DNA from: BQJU01 sp964015035 | GTDB lineage: Bacteria; Bacteroidota; Bacteroidia; Chitinophagales; Saprospiraceae | Length of the DNA: 64,000 nt | Direction of reading: 5' to 3' | NCBI GenBank assembly: GCA_964015035.1 | Contig: CAXHCA010000012.1 | Location: 14,116 to 78,115, forward strand | In this document: piece by piece, positions 37,705 to 47,526 of the stretch | Layout: every line of letters starts with the position of its first letter | How positions within the stretch are numbered: position 1 is the first letter of the stretch | Made by a program: the position numbers and the translations under genes | Notes under the pieces: generated by a model | What the model was told of the DNA's origin: nothing | Seen by the model: the letters and a program-made list of their open reading frames with translations, nothing else | Database searches by the model: none

Positions 37705-39909
37705 TTAGTGATGATGGGCAGAAAGGTTAAAAATAATCGGGTTTTTCTTGACCAATTCCAAGCTGTCTCCTTGCGTTAAACGGTAAAATTGATCCATCGT
37801 CGTTTGCTCAAAGTACTGTACGGTTTTTTCCTGGTCAGGCCAATAAATGCAAAGTGAATCAATTTGATTGGCCTGACCGAGGCCAATTTCGGCCTGTAAG
37901 CTATTGGCACCGAAAGACCCTCCTGTACCAACTTGGTGGTAAATGGATCGGGAAGCGCCAGACTTTGATTGCACTACTACTTTTATGGTGGCTCCAATCG
38001 CGGAGCGATTGGCCGTGGTGCCTTCCAGCTGGAGGGTGATCCAATGGTTTGCAAAGCCTGGGTTTTGAAAAAGCATGTTGTGAAAAACGTCTCCTTCAGC
38101 AGCTCCTCCCACCTGATGATAAATATCCTGATCGCCATCATTGTCGATATCTCCAAAGGAAATACCATGGCCTTTCTGGATTTGCCCAAATCCACCGGCG
38201 GTGGTGACGTCCTGAAAATATTGGCCTTCGGCATTGCGAAACATCCGGTCAGGTACCGTAGCTAGCATATTGAATTCGCCATTTCCGGTGTAAAAGTCTG
38301 GATATCCATCATTGTCTAAATCGCCAAAATTGGCTCCCATAGAATAGAGTAGGGTATTGAGATTCATGCGTTCTGCCACATCTACAAAAGTTTCGTCTCC
38401 ATTATTCAAGTACAACCTTGGTAATTCACCAAGAAAGTCTTCTCCTAAATAATTCTTTAAGATTTCACTTGGTACATCATCGGGAGGTAAGTTGATGTAG
38501 CCAAAAACCATAAGGTCTTGAAAACCGTCATTATTGGCATCCCAAAACCAACAAGGAAAACTATGGATCGGCTCCTGAACTCCTGCCTTTTGGCTGATTT
38601 CTTCAAAAGACCAGTCAGCAATGCTAGTTCCTCCGCGATTGACAAAAAGTAGATTTTTGCCACCAAAAACAGAGACATACAAGTCGGGTAGTCGGTCATT
38701 ATTAATATCACCCCAGGCGACTCCCTTGACAAATTGATTGATTTCAAGTTGGAGATCGGGGGCTACATTGGTGAAAGTTCCGTTTCCATTGTTATGGAAC
38801 AGCTCACAGCCGTGCAGCTTGGGGCCTGATTCATTTCCAACAAAAAGATCCAAATAACCATCAAGGTCAAAGTCGGCAAATGCACTGGTGTTGGAAGGGT
38901 GAAAGCTTAATAATCCTGCCGCTTGTGTGCCGTCAACAAAAGTCCCATCTCCTTGATTAAGCAGAAGAGAATTGGGAATCTTACCATGTTCTCGTAACCA
39001 GGCACCTCTAGTGATAAAAATGTCGATCCATCCATCATTGTTGATATCAGCATGAGTACAATTTAACCCACCAGTCAGCCCCTTTATTCCGGATGCTTCC
39101 GTGAAATCTAAAAAATGACCTGCGCCATCATTGAGATATAATTTGGATTGGTCTTCCAGACTGTAGGCAGTTGTGAAAATGTCTAAGAAGCCATCGTTAT
39201 TAAAATCTTCCATACAGCTTCCCCCGGCATGGTTGTTGACGTCGACTCCCAAAGACATGGCGATATTGGGGAATCTTGGGAAGTCTGTCTCGGAATGAAA
39301 TGCGGATTCAGGTATGAGCAACTGTTGGGGTACTTCTGCGGGATAGCTACCAATGGCCATGTAGGCAATATTTAGAAACCATCGCGATTGGTAATCGTGA
39401 TGGTTGTAGGCAAGTAACTGCGAATAGTAATGCACCGCTGCTGTTGCACCCGAGAGATCGGTATGAATACCTCCACCTTGCAATGGCAAAATACACGATT
39501 CAGAACTGTGATTTAGGATACAGTTGGTTTGCTCTCCATGGCGTAAATGTGCATAGGCCAATAACTTATAGAATTTCAGGTTCGCACCAGTAATTTGCTG
39601 GATACCTCCAGTCGCTTTTAAGTAGCCTTCCAGTTGATTGATGCACTGAAGGGTTTCTCCTTTCAGAAGGAGTAATGAAGCATAGTTGAGTCGGTCATCT
39701 GATGCAAGTCCAAAAGGAAGATTAGCGACTTTCTGTTCCAATTTTTCAAGGCTGTGGCCGATAAAATAAGGGTAAAATTCAGTGTTTCTCGCAGTGTCTC
39801 TAATGGATGCTAGCCTTGCAGCCATTCCTATCTTTGCGGTAGTTGGATGATGATCATTGGCCTGACAGGCAAATAATGCAAGAAGAGAAAGGAAAAAGAT
39901 TGATCGCAT
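37705..39909 (-). CDS. CRTAC1-like FG-GAP/UnbV lipoprotein
   Basis: 734 residues with lipobox Cys15 (ALFAC). The N-terminal third (about 30-200) is helical and TPR-like; the rest is a propeller of FG-GAP blades with calcium loops (DFNNDGFLDIF, DINNDGWIDIF, DFDLDGYLDLF, DINNDRLPDLY, DLDNDGYPDFY, DIDNDGDQDIY), ending with an ASPIC/UnbV segment (CIYWPDQEKTV). Surface-exposed, function unknown. It is the first gene of the minus-strand polysaccharide locus, 73 bases before the GH-A gene. Confidence 0.85.
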   Translation of the reverse strand: MRSIFFLSLLALFACQANDHHPTTAKIGMAARLASIRDTARNTEFYPYFIGHSLEKLEQKVANLPFGLASDDRLNYASLLLLKGETLQCINQLEGYLKATGGIQQITGANLKFYKLLAYAHLRHGEQTNCILNHSSESCILPLQGGGIHTDLSGATAAVHYYSQLLAYNHHDYQSRWFLNIAYMAIGSYPAEVPQQLLIPESAFHSETDFPRFPNIAMSLGVDVNNHAGGSCMEDFNNDGFLDIFTTAYSLEDQSKLYLNDGAGHFLDFTEASGIKGLTGGLNCTHADINNDGWIDIFITRGAWLREHGKIPNSLLLNQGDGTFVDGTQAAGLLSFHPSNTSAFADFDLDGYLDLFVGNESGPKLHGCELFHNNGNGTFTNVAPDLQLEINQFVKGVAWGDINNDRLPDLYVSVFGGKNLLFVNRGGTSIADWSFEEISQKAGVQEPIHSFPCWFWDANNDGFQDLMVFGYINLPPDDVPSEILKNYLGEDFLGELPRLYLNNGDETFVDVAERMNLNTLLYSMGANFGDLDNDGYPDFYTGNGEFNMLATVPDRMFRNAEGQYFQDVTTAGGFGQIQKGHGISFGDIDNDGDQDIYHQVGGAAEGDVFHNMLFQNPGFANHWITLQLEGTTANRSAIGATIKVVVQSKSGASRSIYHQVGTGGSFGANSLQAEIGLGQANQIDSLCIYWPDQEKTVQYFEQTTMDQFYRLTQGDSLELVKKNPIIFNLSAHHH

Positions 39910-40063
39910 ACCGTTTATTCAGCGTTACCGGGTAAATTTTTGAAAAGATACTACTCACTTATAAGAGTCCATTTATGCATTTTTTTACCCTCTGCAATCA
40001 ATCTTTTTAATGTCTTTTTTCGAGATCATCACCAATAGATGCCAGTGGCGGTAGTTTTGAGCC

Positions 40064-40831
40064 CTAACGTCCCATCCAACCTCCATCAACGACCATCGTT
40101 GTGCCTGTCATATAATCGGAAGCAGCAGAGGCCAGAAAAACTATGGGGCCTTTAAAGTCTGCCGGTTTGCCCCAACGGCCTGCAGGGATCCGTTCCAGGA
40201 TGGATTTACTGCGGCCTGGATCATTGCGAAGTGCTTCGGTATTGTCGGTAGCAATGTAGCCGGGAGCAATGGCATTGACTTGGACTCCTTTACCCGCCCA
40301 TTCATTAGATAAGGCCATTGTCAATTGGCCAATCGCACCTTTTGAGGCCGCATACCCTGGCACGGTGATACCGCCTTGAAAGGTCAATAGCGAAGCCGTG
40401 AAAATGACTTTTCCAGTACCTCTTTTAATCATTTCTTTACCAAATTCGCGACTGAGAATAAACTGGGCATTTTGGTTGACTTCAATGACTTTGTCCCAAT
40501 ACTCATCAGGATGTTCAGCCGCCGGTTTGCGGAGAATGGTGCCGGCATTATTGACTAAAATATCTGGAATAGGTTGTTCGGCTTTCACCTGATTGATAAA
40601 TTGATAAAGAGATTTTCGGTCGCTGAAGTCACATTGGTAGGCACTGAATTTTTGACCCAGTCCCGTAACTGCTGCTTCGATTGCCGATCCTTTCTGTTCC
40701 AGTGAAGTGGAGACGCCGATGATGTCGGCTCCGGCCTCTGCAAGTGCTTCTGCCATGGCAAAACCAATGCCTCTTTTACAACCGGTAACCAACGCTGTCT
40801 TACCAGAGAGATTGAAGGTGTCTAAAACCAT
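40064..40831 (-). CDS. kduD: 2-dehydro-3-deoxy-D-gluconate 5-dehydrogenase (KduD, SDR)
   Basis: 255-residue classical SDR with TGCKRGIG cofactor loop (about residues 16-23), NNAG, and catalytic Tyr-xxx-Lys in YAASKGA. The KduD-like features VSTSLEQ after strand 2 and the C-terminal TMVVDGGWMGR are typical. It reduces 2,5-diketo-3-deoxygluconate made by KduI to KDG. Divergently oriented from kduI across 339 bases. Cytoplasmic. Confidence 0.88.
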   Translation of the reverse strand: MVLDTFNLSGKTALVTGCKRGIGFAMAEALAEAGADIIGVSTSLEQKGSAIEAAVTGLGQKFSAYQCDFSDRKSLYQFINQVKAEQPIPDILVNNAGTILRKPAAEHPDEYWDKVIEVNQNAQFILSREFGKEMIKRGTGKVIFTASLLTFQGGITVPGYAASKGAIGQLTMALSNEWAGKGVQVNAIAPGYIATDNTEALRNDPGRSKSILERIPAGRWGKPADFKGPIVFLASAASDYMTGTTMVVDGGWMGR

Positions 40832-40977
40832 ATTGTAGATTTTTGCAATAAGATAAAATGCAAATTATTAATTTTCGACACTTCACTCGCAATACGGGGG
40901 TAGCAATTTTTAACTTTTTTGCTGCGGCTAATCACTACAGTATCTGTCTTCCAGTTTTGTTTTTTAGGGTTTTGGTT

Positions 40978-41063
40978 AAGTCGCTCGTTCATGAACTTGG
41001 GGGGCGAAATGTCAAATTCATTTTTTAATGCCCGGCTGAAGCACTACACCTGAAACCGACAAC
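40978..41063 (-). pseudogene. Remnant of an AraC-family regulator (C-terminal HTH fragment)
   Basis: The minus strand of 40981-41040 reads FSRALKNEFDISPPKFMNER, which matches the end of the AraC second helix-turn-helix (consensus FSRAFKxEFGxSPxxYR). Immediately upstream, in another frame, VVGFRCS resembles the preceding VGF helix, but a frame change and stop codons separate the parts and no N-terminal region follows. This looks like a decayed regulator between kduD and kduI. The rest of the 339-base gap 40832-41170 holds the divergent kduD/kduI promoter region, in which I found no clear minus-7 motif. Confidence 0.45.
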
Positions 41064-41170
41064 TTATTCTTCGCCAACCCCTACGTAGAATTGGAAAAAC
41101 GAAGGGAACATTGTAATTTACGCACCTTCAAAAAACAAGCACGAAATTTAACCTAAGAATTTATAGAGAA

Positions 41171-42091
41171 ATGGCACAACCCAGACAGATAGGGGACAAC
41201 CTCATTCAATCCCCCAAATCACCTCAAGAACGTCGGAACGACCTAAAAGTAATGGTTCCACTCAAAAATGAAGTGCGGAAAGTAGAGGCTTTTGATGCCA
41301 CCCCTGCAGCCGGAGTGCAAGAGATTATTACTGAAGAAAATTCTACCTTCGATTTTTTGCGACTGGCCAGAATTGTGCTCCAAGTTGGGGACGAGGCCAC
41401 GCGCCGGTTGGCAACAGAGGAAGCTGTTTATTATGTTAATCGCGGTACCGCGAAGCTGAATAGTGGAGGGACTTCCTACTCATTGGGGAAAGGCGATGTG
41501 CTGTACGTAGGGATCAACAGCGAAGTGAGTATTACTACAGATGACGTCTGTGATGTGAGTGAATTTAAAGCCGTAAATTGTCACACTTCTTATCCTGTAC
41601 AATTGGTGCGTCATACGGATATTGAAGGCACTGAACTGGCCGCGGATTTAGGAAGCCGAAGACCGATGTCCAAGCGTACGGTATTTAAGTTGGTAGACAA
41701 AAATGTGCAGTGCAACCGCCTTTTATTTGGTGATACCTATATGGAACAAAAGGGTGGTGTTGGTAGTTACCCACCCCATTTTCACGGCCCTAATGGACCA
41801 CATGGGTTAGGGGAAAATGCCAAGGAAGAGATCTATCATTTTCGCTGTGAAACAGATATTGAAGGAGATATCCCTTATGTACTGCAAAACTGTGCTTTAC
41901 CGGAGGAAAAAGTGAACGTATATGCCCACATCTTTGATGAGGTGGCGATAAACGTAACGCCTACCTATCACGATACTATCGCGCCGCCATCGGTAGACTT
42001 TATGTTCACCTGGTGTTTGGCTAGCTTTACCGAAGGACACCGAGATTGGGCAGAAATCTATAATAAACCAGGATATGAAAATGAATGGTAA
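41171..42091 (+). CDS. kduI: 5-dehydro-4-deoxy-D-glucuronate isomerase (KduI family)
   Basis: 306-residue double cupin of the KduI/IolB family. The metal site is visible as PPHFHG...EEIYHF (two His, a Glu and a further His, about residues 197-227). KduI converts the ring-opened 4-deoxy-5-keto-uronate released by GH88/GH105 into 2,5-diketo-3-deoxygluconate. The alternative, IolB-like inositol metabolism, is less likely because KduD is adjacent and no iol genes are seen. A short leader (QSPKSPQERR) precedes the cupin. Cytoplasmic. Confidence 0.85.
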   Translation: MAQPRQIGDNLIQSPKSPQERRNDLKVMVPLKNEVRKVEAFDATPAAGVQEIITEENSTFDFLRLARIVLQVGDEATRRLATEEAVYYVNRGTAKLNSGGTSYSLGKGDVLYVGINSEVSITTDDVCDVSEFKAVNCHTSYPVQLVRHTDIEGTELAADLGSRRPMSKRTVFKLVDKNVQCNRLLFGDTYMEQKGGVGSYPPHFHGPNGPHGLGENAKEEIYHFRCETDIEGDIPYVLQNCALPEEKVNVYAHIFDEVAINVTPTYHDTIAPPSVDFMFTWCLASFTEGHRDWAEIYNKPGYENEW

Positions 42092-42148
42092 TCAATTGGG
42101 AGGCAACAACCTTTGATGGAGATAGGCGCAATTTCCGGCTGAGACCTA

Positions 42149-42343
42149 AGTGCATGTTTGGAGGTGGTGCTTTAGTAGCGAAAATTGCAGGTTTTGGGTT
42201 CTCGGGAGGCTCATTTTTGAGTGCATCCCGGCTCAGTCGAGACGGACGAAAAAACAGCCGAAAAGAGGTCCCAAAATCCCGGTTTTACCGGGACTGAATA
42301 GCTTGCCCGAATATACTTCAGGGACTACCTCCAAACATGCACT
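42149..42343. repeat. Intergenic inverted-repeat element, copy B (complete, 195 bp)
   Basis: Bounded by perfect 17-base inverted repeats, AGTGCATGTTTGGAGGT at the left and its complement at the right. Internally it has TCCCGGT-TTT-ACCGGGA (a perfect hairpin at about 42276-42292) and CTCATTTTTGAG. The reverse complement matches copy F (63179-63368) along nearly its whole length. It lies in the 379-base gap between kduI and uxaC1; the rest of that gap (42344-42470) shows nothing definite. Small open frames across it are repeat artefacts. Confidence 0.85.
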
Positions 42344-42470
42344 AACTGTCATTGACAGATGCCATCAAATACTTGGGCTTTGTGGCGGCCAAAATTAAGT
42401 GACAAAGATTGCCGTTCGTAAGGTATTTGTGAAATTTGGCATTATTTTTTACCTATAATTATCAAAGGAC

Positions 42471-43889
42471 ATGGCACTAACTGATACAAACATAAAACCT
42501 TTTCTGGACGATAATTTCCTGCTGGAAAATCGTACTGCTGAAATACTATATCACGAATTTGCGAGTCGCCAGCCGATCATTGATTACCACAATCACCTTC
42601 CCCCAGATGAGATTGCTGGCGACAAGCAATTCTCAAACATAACCTCGGTCTGGCTCAATGGAGACCATTACAAATGGCGGGCCATGCGCACCATGGGCGT
42701 GCCCGAGCGATTTATTACCGGAGAGGCCAGTGATGCGGAAAAGTTTCAAAAGTGGGCCGAAACGGTGCCTTTTACCATCCGCAACCCTCTATTTCACTGG
42801 ACTCACTTAGAGTTGAAGCGTTACTTTGGTGTGAACGATTTGCTGACGGGTGAGAATGCCAGGCAGGTGTATGACGAATGCTCACAACTCTTACAGACAG
42901 AGGCATATAGTACGCGCAATTTATTGCGCAAGATGAATGTAGAAGTGGTTTGCTCTACAGATGACCCTATTGACAATTTACAGTACCATCAACAGGGGAA
43001 AAAAGAGGATATGGACATCAGGATGTTGCCTGCTTTTCGTCCTGATAAAGCGATCCTGATCGAAAGTGCCGGCTTTTCAGATTATCTGAAAAAATTGGGA
43101 ATGGCAGCCGGTTTCCAAATCACTTCCTATCATGAACTTCTGGAGGCGCTTAAAAAGCGGATGGAGTATTTTCATGAAAATGGCTGCAAATTATCTGATC
43201 ACGGTTTGGAGCAGGTGTATGCGGAAGAATTTACGGAAAGTGAAGTGAATGTGATCCTGTCCAAACGTTTATCGGGAGTGACCATTACGCCAATTGAGGC
43301 CAGGAAATTCATGTCTGCGATGCTTTACGAATTGGGTTGTTTGTATGCTGAGAAAGGCTGGGTGCAACAGTTTCACCTCGGAGCATTGCGCAACAACAGT
43401 GTACGTATGTTAAAGCAGTTAGGCCCCGATACCGGGTTTGATAGTATTGGCGACTTCCCCCAAGCCCGGGCTCTGGCCAAATTCCTTAACCGTTTAGATG
43501 CCGAGGATAAACTGGCAAAAACGATTCTATACAACCTTAATCCGGCCGATAATGAGATCATGGCGACTATGATTGGTAATTTTAACGATGGTTCCATACG
43601 CGGTAAAATGCAATTCGGGGCTGCCTGGTGGTTCCTGGATCAAAAGGAGGGGATGGAGAAGCAAATCAATGCCTTGTCAAACATAGGTTTGTTGAGTTGC
43701 TTCATTGGTATGTTGACCGACAGTCGAAGTTTCCTATCCTTCCCCCGGCATGAGTATTTCCGTCGCTTGCTCTGTAATCTGATTGGTAAAGATGTACACC
43801 GTGGCGAATTGCCAAACGACACCAATTGGTTGGGAGGCCTGGTAGAAGATATTTGTTATCGAAACGCCAAGGAATACTTTGGATTTTGA
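42471..43889 (+). CDS. uxaC: Uronate isomerase, copy 1
   Basis: Isomerises D-galacturonate to D-tagaturonate and D-glucuronate to D-fructuronate. 472 residues, amidohydrolase-like TIM barrel with the UxaC signature DYHNHLPPDEIA (about 37-48), NGDHYKWRAMR, IRNPLFHWTHLELKR and late SRSFLSFPRHEYFRRLLCN. Followed by kdgK, eda, uxaA, uxaB, so this copy belongs to the galacturonate branch. A paralogue lies at 54.3 kb. Cytoplasmic. Confidence 0.95.
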   Translation: MALTDTNIKPFLDDNFLLENRTAEILYHEFASRQPIIDYHNHLPPDEIAGDKQFSNITSVWLNGDHYKWRAMRTMGVPERFITGEASDAEKFQKWAETVPFTIRNPLFHWTHLELKRYFGVNDLLTGENARQVYDECSQLLQTEAYSTRNLLRKMNVEVVCSTDDPIDNLQYHQQGKKEDMDIRMLPAFRPDKAILIESAGFSDYLKKLGMAAGFQITSYHELLEALKKRMEYFHENGCKLSDHGLEQVYAEEFTESEVNVILSKRLSGVTITPIEARKFMSAMLYELGCLYAEKGWVQQFHLGALRNNSVRMLKQLGPDTGFDSIGDFPQARALAKFLNRLDAEDKLAKTILYNLNPADNEIMATMIGNFNDGSIRGKMQFGAAWWFLDQKEGMEKQINALSNIGLLSCFIGMLTDSRSFLSFPRHEYFRRLLCNLIGKDVHRGELPNDTNWLGGLVEDICYRNAKEYFGF

Positions 43890-44064
43890 GCAGTGATTGT
43901 GTGTGGATGAGGGAAGAAGGTCAGGGAGAAATCAGAGGTAGGGAAACAACAGGACTTTATAAAAAAATATTTATTGATAACCGAGAGAATCAAGTGAAGA
44001 TTCATTAAATCAATCATTTGTTGAATTTTCATTCTTTCTCTCATTGAAATTTACACAAACTGAG

Positions 44065-45102
44065 ATGAAAAAAATTGTCACCTTTGGTGAAATCATGTTA
44101 AGATTGACACCTCCAGGTTTTCAGCGTTTCTCACAAGCGAGTGAGTTTGATGTGGTCTATGGCGGAGGAGAGAGTAATGTTGCCGTTTCTTTGGCCAATT
44201 ATGGATTGCCTGTAGAATTTGTAAGTCGAATACCGGAAAATGAGATTGGAGATTGTGCACTCATGGAAATGCGGAAGCGCAACGTTGGCACAAACTATAT
44301 GCTTCGCGGCGGAGAGCGCTTGGGTATTTATTTTCTGGAAATGGGGGCGGTAAGCCGTGGCAGTAAAGTGGTTTACGACCGGGCCCATAGTGGTATGGCT
44401 TCGATCAAGGCAGGCATGGTTGATTGGGAAGAAGTTTTTAAAGACGCACAGTGGTTTCACTGGACCGGGATCACACCAGCCATCTCACAAGGTGCTGCTG
44501 ATGCTACACTGGAGGCCATTCAGGCAGCAAATAAAATGGGGGTAATGGTTTCTACGGATTTGAACTACCGTAAAAATCTATGGAAATATGGAAAGGCTCC
44601 CGGGGAAATCATGCCAGCATTGGTTGAGGGCTGTGATGTCATTTTAGGCAATGAAGAAGATGCAGAAAAGCATTTTGGGTTGCACCCTGAAAATGTAGAC
44701 ATTACCCAAGGCGATTCCATGGACGGACAGGCTTATCTTTCCGTATTGAAGCAATTGATGAAGCGTTTTCCGCGAGCAAAGAAAGTCATTACTACTTTGC
44801 GCGGCAGTATCAGTGCCTCGCACAATAGTTGGTCTGGTGTTTTATACGATGGAGAAACCTTATTTGAGGCACCTACCTACCAAATTACGGACATTGTAGA
44901 CCGTGTGGGCGGTGGTGATAGCTTCATGGGCGGTTTGATATACGGCCTATTGACCTGGCCAGATGATGACCAAAAAGCCTTAAATTTTGCCGTAGCTGCT
45001 TCTTGTCTGAAACACACCATTTATGGTGACGCCAACCTGGTAACGGTGAAGGAAGTGGAAACCCTGATGGGCGGAGATGCGAGTGGACGGGTTTCGCGGT
45101 AG
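44065..45102 (+). CDS. kdgK: 2-dehydro-3-deoxygluconate kinase (PfkB family)
   Basis: Phosphorylates KDG to KDPG with ATP. A PfkB/ribokinase fold with an N-terminal FGEIMLRL strand, GGGESNVAVSLA, and the PfkB signature 2 with catalytic Asp in DRVGGGDSFMGG. I chose the ATG at 44065 (MKKIVTFGE) over a TTG seven codons upstream because it gives the normal family N-terminus; the product is then 345 residues. KdgK is where the Uxa, Uxu and Kdu branches meet. Located between uxaC1 and eda. Cytoplasmic. Confidence 0.9.
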   Translation: MKKIVTFGEIMLRLTPPGFQRFSQASEFDVVYGGGESNVAVSLANYGLPVEFVSRIPENEIGDCALMEMRKRNVGTNYMLRGGERLGIYFLEMGAVSRGSKVVYDRAHSGMASIKAGMVDWEEVFKDAQWFHWTGITPAISQGAADATLEAIQAANKMGVMVSTDLNYRKNLWKYGKAPGEIMPALVEGCDVILGNEEDAEKHFGLHPENVDITQGDSMDGQAYLSVLKQLMKRFPRAKKVITTLRGSISASHNSWSGVLYDGETLFEAPTYQITDIVDRVGGGDSFMGGLIYGLLTWPDDDQKALNFAVAASCLKHTIYGDANLVTVKEVETLMGGDASGRVSR

Positions 45103-45166
45103 AGTGTGCAGCAGCTTATATTTCAAACATAGCGTTTAATTCAATCCTCCATTATCAATTAATAAA

Positions 45167-45841
45167 ATGGCTAGATTTACAAGAATTCAGGTCGTACAGA
45201 AGATGTCCGACCAAGGCATGGTACCCCTTTTTTATCATGCGGATATTGAATTGGGAAAAAAGGTTTTAAAGGCCTGTTATGAAGGCGGGGCACACTTGCT
45301 GGAGTTTACTAATCGAGGCGACTTCGCTCATGAAGTCTTCGGAGCCCTAAATAAGTACTGTGCAGAGGAATTGCCAGAAATGATTTTGGGCGTAGGTTCA
45401 GTCACAGATGCGGGAACAGCAGCGATGTATATGCAGTTGGGAGCCAATTTTGTGGTGACCCCGGTTTTTAGAGAAGACATCGCCCTGGCTTGTAACCGAC
45501 GGAAGGTACTGTGGTCACCCGGATGTGGTTCATTGACAGAGATTTGCCGGGCGGAAGAATTGGGGTGTGAAGTGGTGAAGTTGTTCCCCGGAGGAACCTA
45601 CGGCCCCGATTTTGTCAAGAACATCAAGGGACCACAACCCTGGACCAGCATTATGCCGACGGGCGGGGTGTCTCCAACGGAGGAGAATCTCAAGGGATGG
45701 TTTGATGCCGGCGTTCTTTGTGTAGGAATGGGATCACAAATGGTCTCCTCAGACATCCTAAAGAGTGGAAATTTTGCGACTCTGGAAAATAGGGTGAGGA
45801 CCACTTTGGCCCTTATTCAAAAACTGAAAAACAAAGGTTGA
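45167..45841 (+). CDS. eda: KDPG (2-dehydro-3-deoxyphosphogluconate) aldolase
   Basis: 224-residue class I aldolase. Seen: the catalytic Glu region LLEFTNRG, the VGSVTDAGTA loop, and the Schiff-base lysine in VVKLFPGG. Cleaves KDPG to pyruvate and glyceraldehyde-3-phosphate. The larger family also includes 4-hydroxy-2-oxoglutarate aldolases. Placed directly after kdgK (64 bases) and before uxaA (29 bases). Confidence 0.93.
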   Translation: MARFTRIQVVQKMSDQGMVPLFYHADIELGKKVLKACYEGGAHLLEFTNRGDFAHEVFGALNKYCAEELPEMILGVGSVTDAGTAAMYMQLGANFVVTPVFREDIALACNRRKVLWSPGCGSLTEICRAEELGCEVVKLFPGGTYGPDFVKNIKGPQPWTSIMPTGGVSPTEENLKGWFDAGVLCVGMGSQMVSSDILKSGNFATLENRVRTTLALIQKLKNKG

Positions 45842-45870
45842 TACAAATTGGGTTTTAGTATTTAAAAATT

Positions 45871-47526
45871 ATGACATCCAAGAGCATTTTAAAAGTTCAT
45901 CCTGCCGATAATATCATTGCGGCTTTACAGGATTTAAAAACTGGCGAATCTGTAGTGTTTGAAGGACAGACCTATCATCTTTGGGAGGATATCTCGGCCA
46001 AGCACAAATTTGCGGAACGCGATTTTGCCGTTGGCGAAACGATTGTGATGTATGGAGTGACGGTGGGAAAAACCATTTTGCCTATACGCCAGGGAGGGAG
46101 GATCACCACCGAAAATGTGAAGCATAGCTCCAGTGACTACCAGGTGGGAAAGCGGAATACCGATTGGCAGGTACCGGATATTTCTAAGTTTCAGGACCGC
46201 ACTTTTCAGGGGTTTCATCGCCGTGATGGAAAGGTAGGCACCCGGAACTACTGGTTGGTGATCCCACTGGTTTTTTGTGAAAACAGAAATATTAAGGTCA
46301 TTAAAGAGGCCATGTTGGAACAACTGGGATATGCTTCAGAGCGGGATTATTCCGTCAATATGGATGCCTTAATTCAGCTATACCGATCAGGAGCAGAGGC
46401 GGATACTATTTTGCAAACGGAGATCATCAAAGACAGTAGCGCCATTCAACGCAACCGGTTGTTTCCCAATGTGGACGGCCTTAAATTCTTGACGCATGAA
46501 GGCGGTTGTGGAGGCATTCGCCAAGACTCCGAGGCACTATGCCGACTTTTGGCGGGCTATGTGACTAACGCCAATGTAGCTGGGGCAACGATCTTGAGCT
46601 TGGGTTGTCAGAATGCTCAATTTCGGCTATTGGATCAAGCTATTCAGGAGTTTGATCCTCATTTTGAAAAACCGCTCTTTATTCTGGAACAGCAGAAAAG
46701 CAGCTCGGAGCGTGAATTTATCGCAGAAGCGATTAAAAAGACGTTTGTAGGCTTGATCGAAGCGGATCAAGTGAAGCGTGAACCGGCTTCATTGAGCCAT
46801 CTGACCCTCGGGTTGGAATGTGGTGGTTCTGATGGTTTTTCCGGGATTTCGGCCAACCCGGCACTGGGGTACGCTTCCGATCTGCTGGTAGCCTTAGGCG
46901 GTAAGACCATCCTTTCCGAGTTTCCGGAACTCAATGGCGTAGAACAGGAACTCATCAATCGTTGCGAGACGGATGAAAAGGCTAAAAAGTTTGCCCGGCT
47001 CATGCGGACTTACTCGCAAAGGGCCCAAGACGTCGGCTCTGGTTTTGATATGAATCCTTCTCCGGGCAATATCAAAGACGGCTTGATTACTGATGCTATG
47101 AAGTCGGCTGGTGCGGCTAAAAAAGGGGGCACTTCACCCGTAGTAGATGTGCTTGATTATACGGAGCAAGCCATCCAACCAGGATTGAACCTTCTTTGTA
47201 CCCCCGGTAACGATGTGGAAAGTACTACCGGACTGGCGGGCTCGGGGGCCAATGTCATCGTCTTTACCACGGGATTGGGCACGCCTACGGGCAATCCCAT
47301 TTCTCCCACCCTTAAAATGGCATCCAATACGGTACTCACCGATCGCATGTCGGATATCATTGACATCAACGCAGGGACGATCATTTCTGGGGAAGATACG
47401 ATCCAAACTAAGGGAGAAGAACTGTTGGAATTGATCATTCAGGTGGCCAGTGGCGAGCAGTTGACCAAAGCCGAACGGTTGGGACAAAACGATTTTATTC
47501 CCTGGAAACGAGGGGTATCTCTTTAG
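45871..47526 (+). CDS. uxaA: Altronate dehydratase
   Basis: Converts D-altronate to KDG. 551 residues: an N-terminal SAF domain (about 10-100), then the UxaA/GarD catalytic region with DGKVGTRNYW, THEGGCGG, LSLGCQNAQ, LECGGSDGFSGISANPALG and TPGNDVESTTGLAGSGAN, including the cysteines expected for metal binding. The stop codon TAG (47524-47526) forms the first bases of repeat copy C. Between eda and uxaB. Cytoplasmic. Confidence 0.94.
   Translation: MTSKSILKVHPADNIIAALQDLKTGESVVFEGQTYHLWEDISAKHKFAERDFAVGETIVMYGVTVGKTILPIRQGGRITTENVKHSSSDYQVGKRNTDWQVPDISKFQDRTFQGFHRRDGKVGTRNYWLVIPLVFCENRNIKVIKEAMLEQLGYASERDYSVNMDALIQLYRSGAEADTILQTEIIKDSSAIQRNRLFPNVDGLKFLTHEGGCGGIRQDSEALCRLLAGYVTNANVAGATILSLGCQNAQFRLLDQAIQEFDPHFEKPLFILEQQKSSSEREFIAEAIKKTFVGLIEADQVKREPASLSHLTLGLECGGSDGFSGISANPALGYASDLLVALGGKTILSEFPELNGVEQELINRCETDEKAKKFARLMRTYSQRAQDVGSGFDMNPSPGNIKDGLITDAMKSAGAAKKGGTSPVVDVLDYTEQAIQPGLNLLCTPGNDVESTTGLAGSGANVIVFTTGLGTPTGNPISPTLKMASNTVLTDRMSDIIDINAGTIISGEDTIQTKGEELLELIIQVASGEQLTKAERLGQNDFIPWKRGVSL

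Noticed and set aside
42085..42398. Two plus-strand frames of 70 and 82 codons downstream of kduI
   Set aside because: Both run through repeat copy B; the translations are those of the repeat itself, not of a conserved protein.
44044..44064. Upstream TTG start for kdgK adding seven residues
   Set aside because: The ATG at 44065 gives the usual N-terminus MKKIVTFGE; the extension is not family-like.
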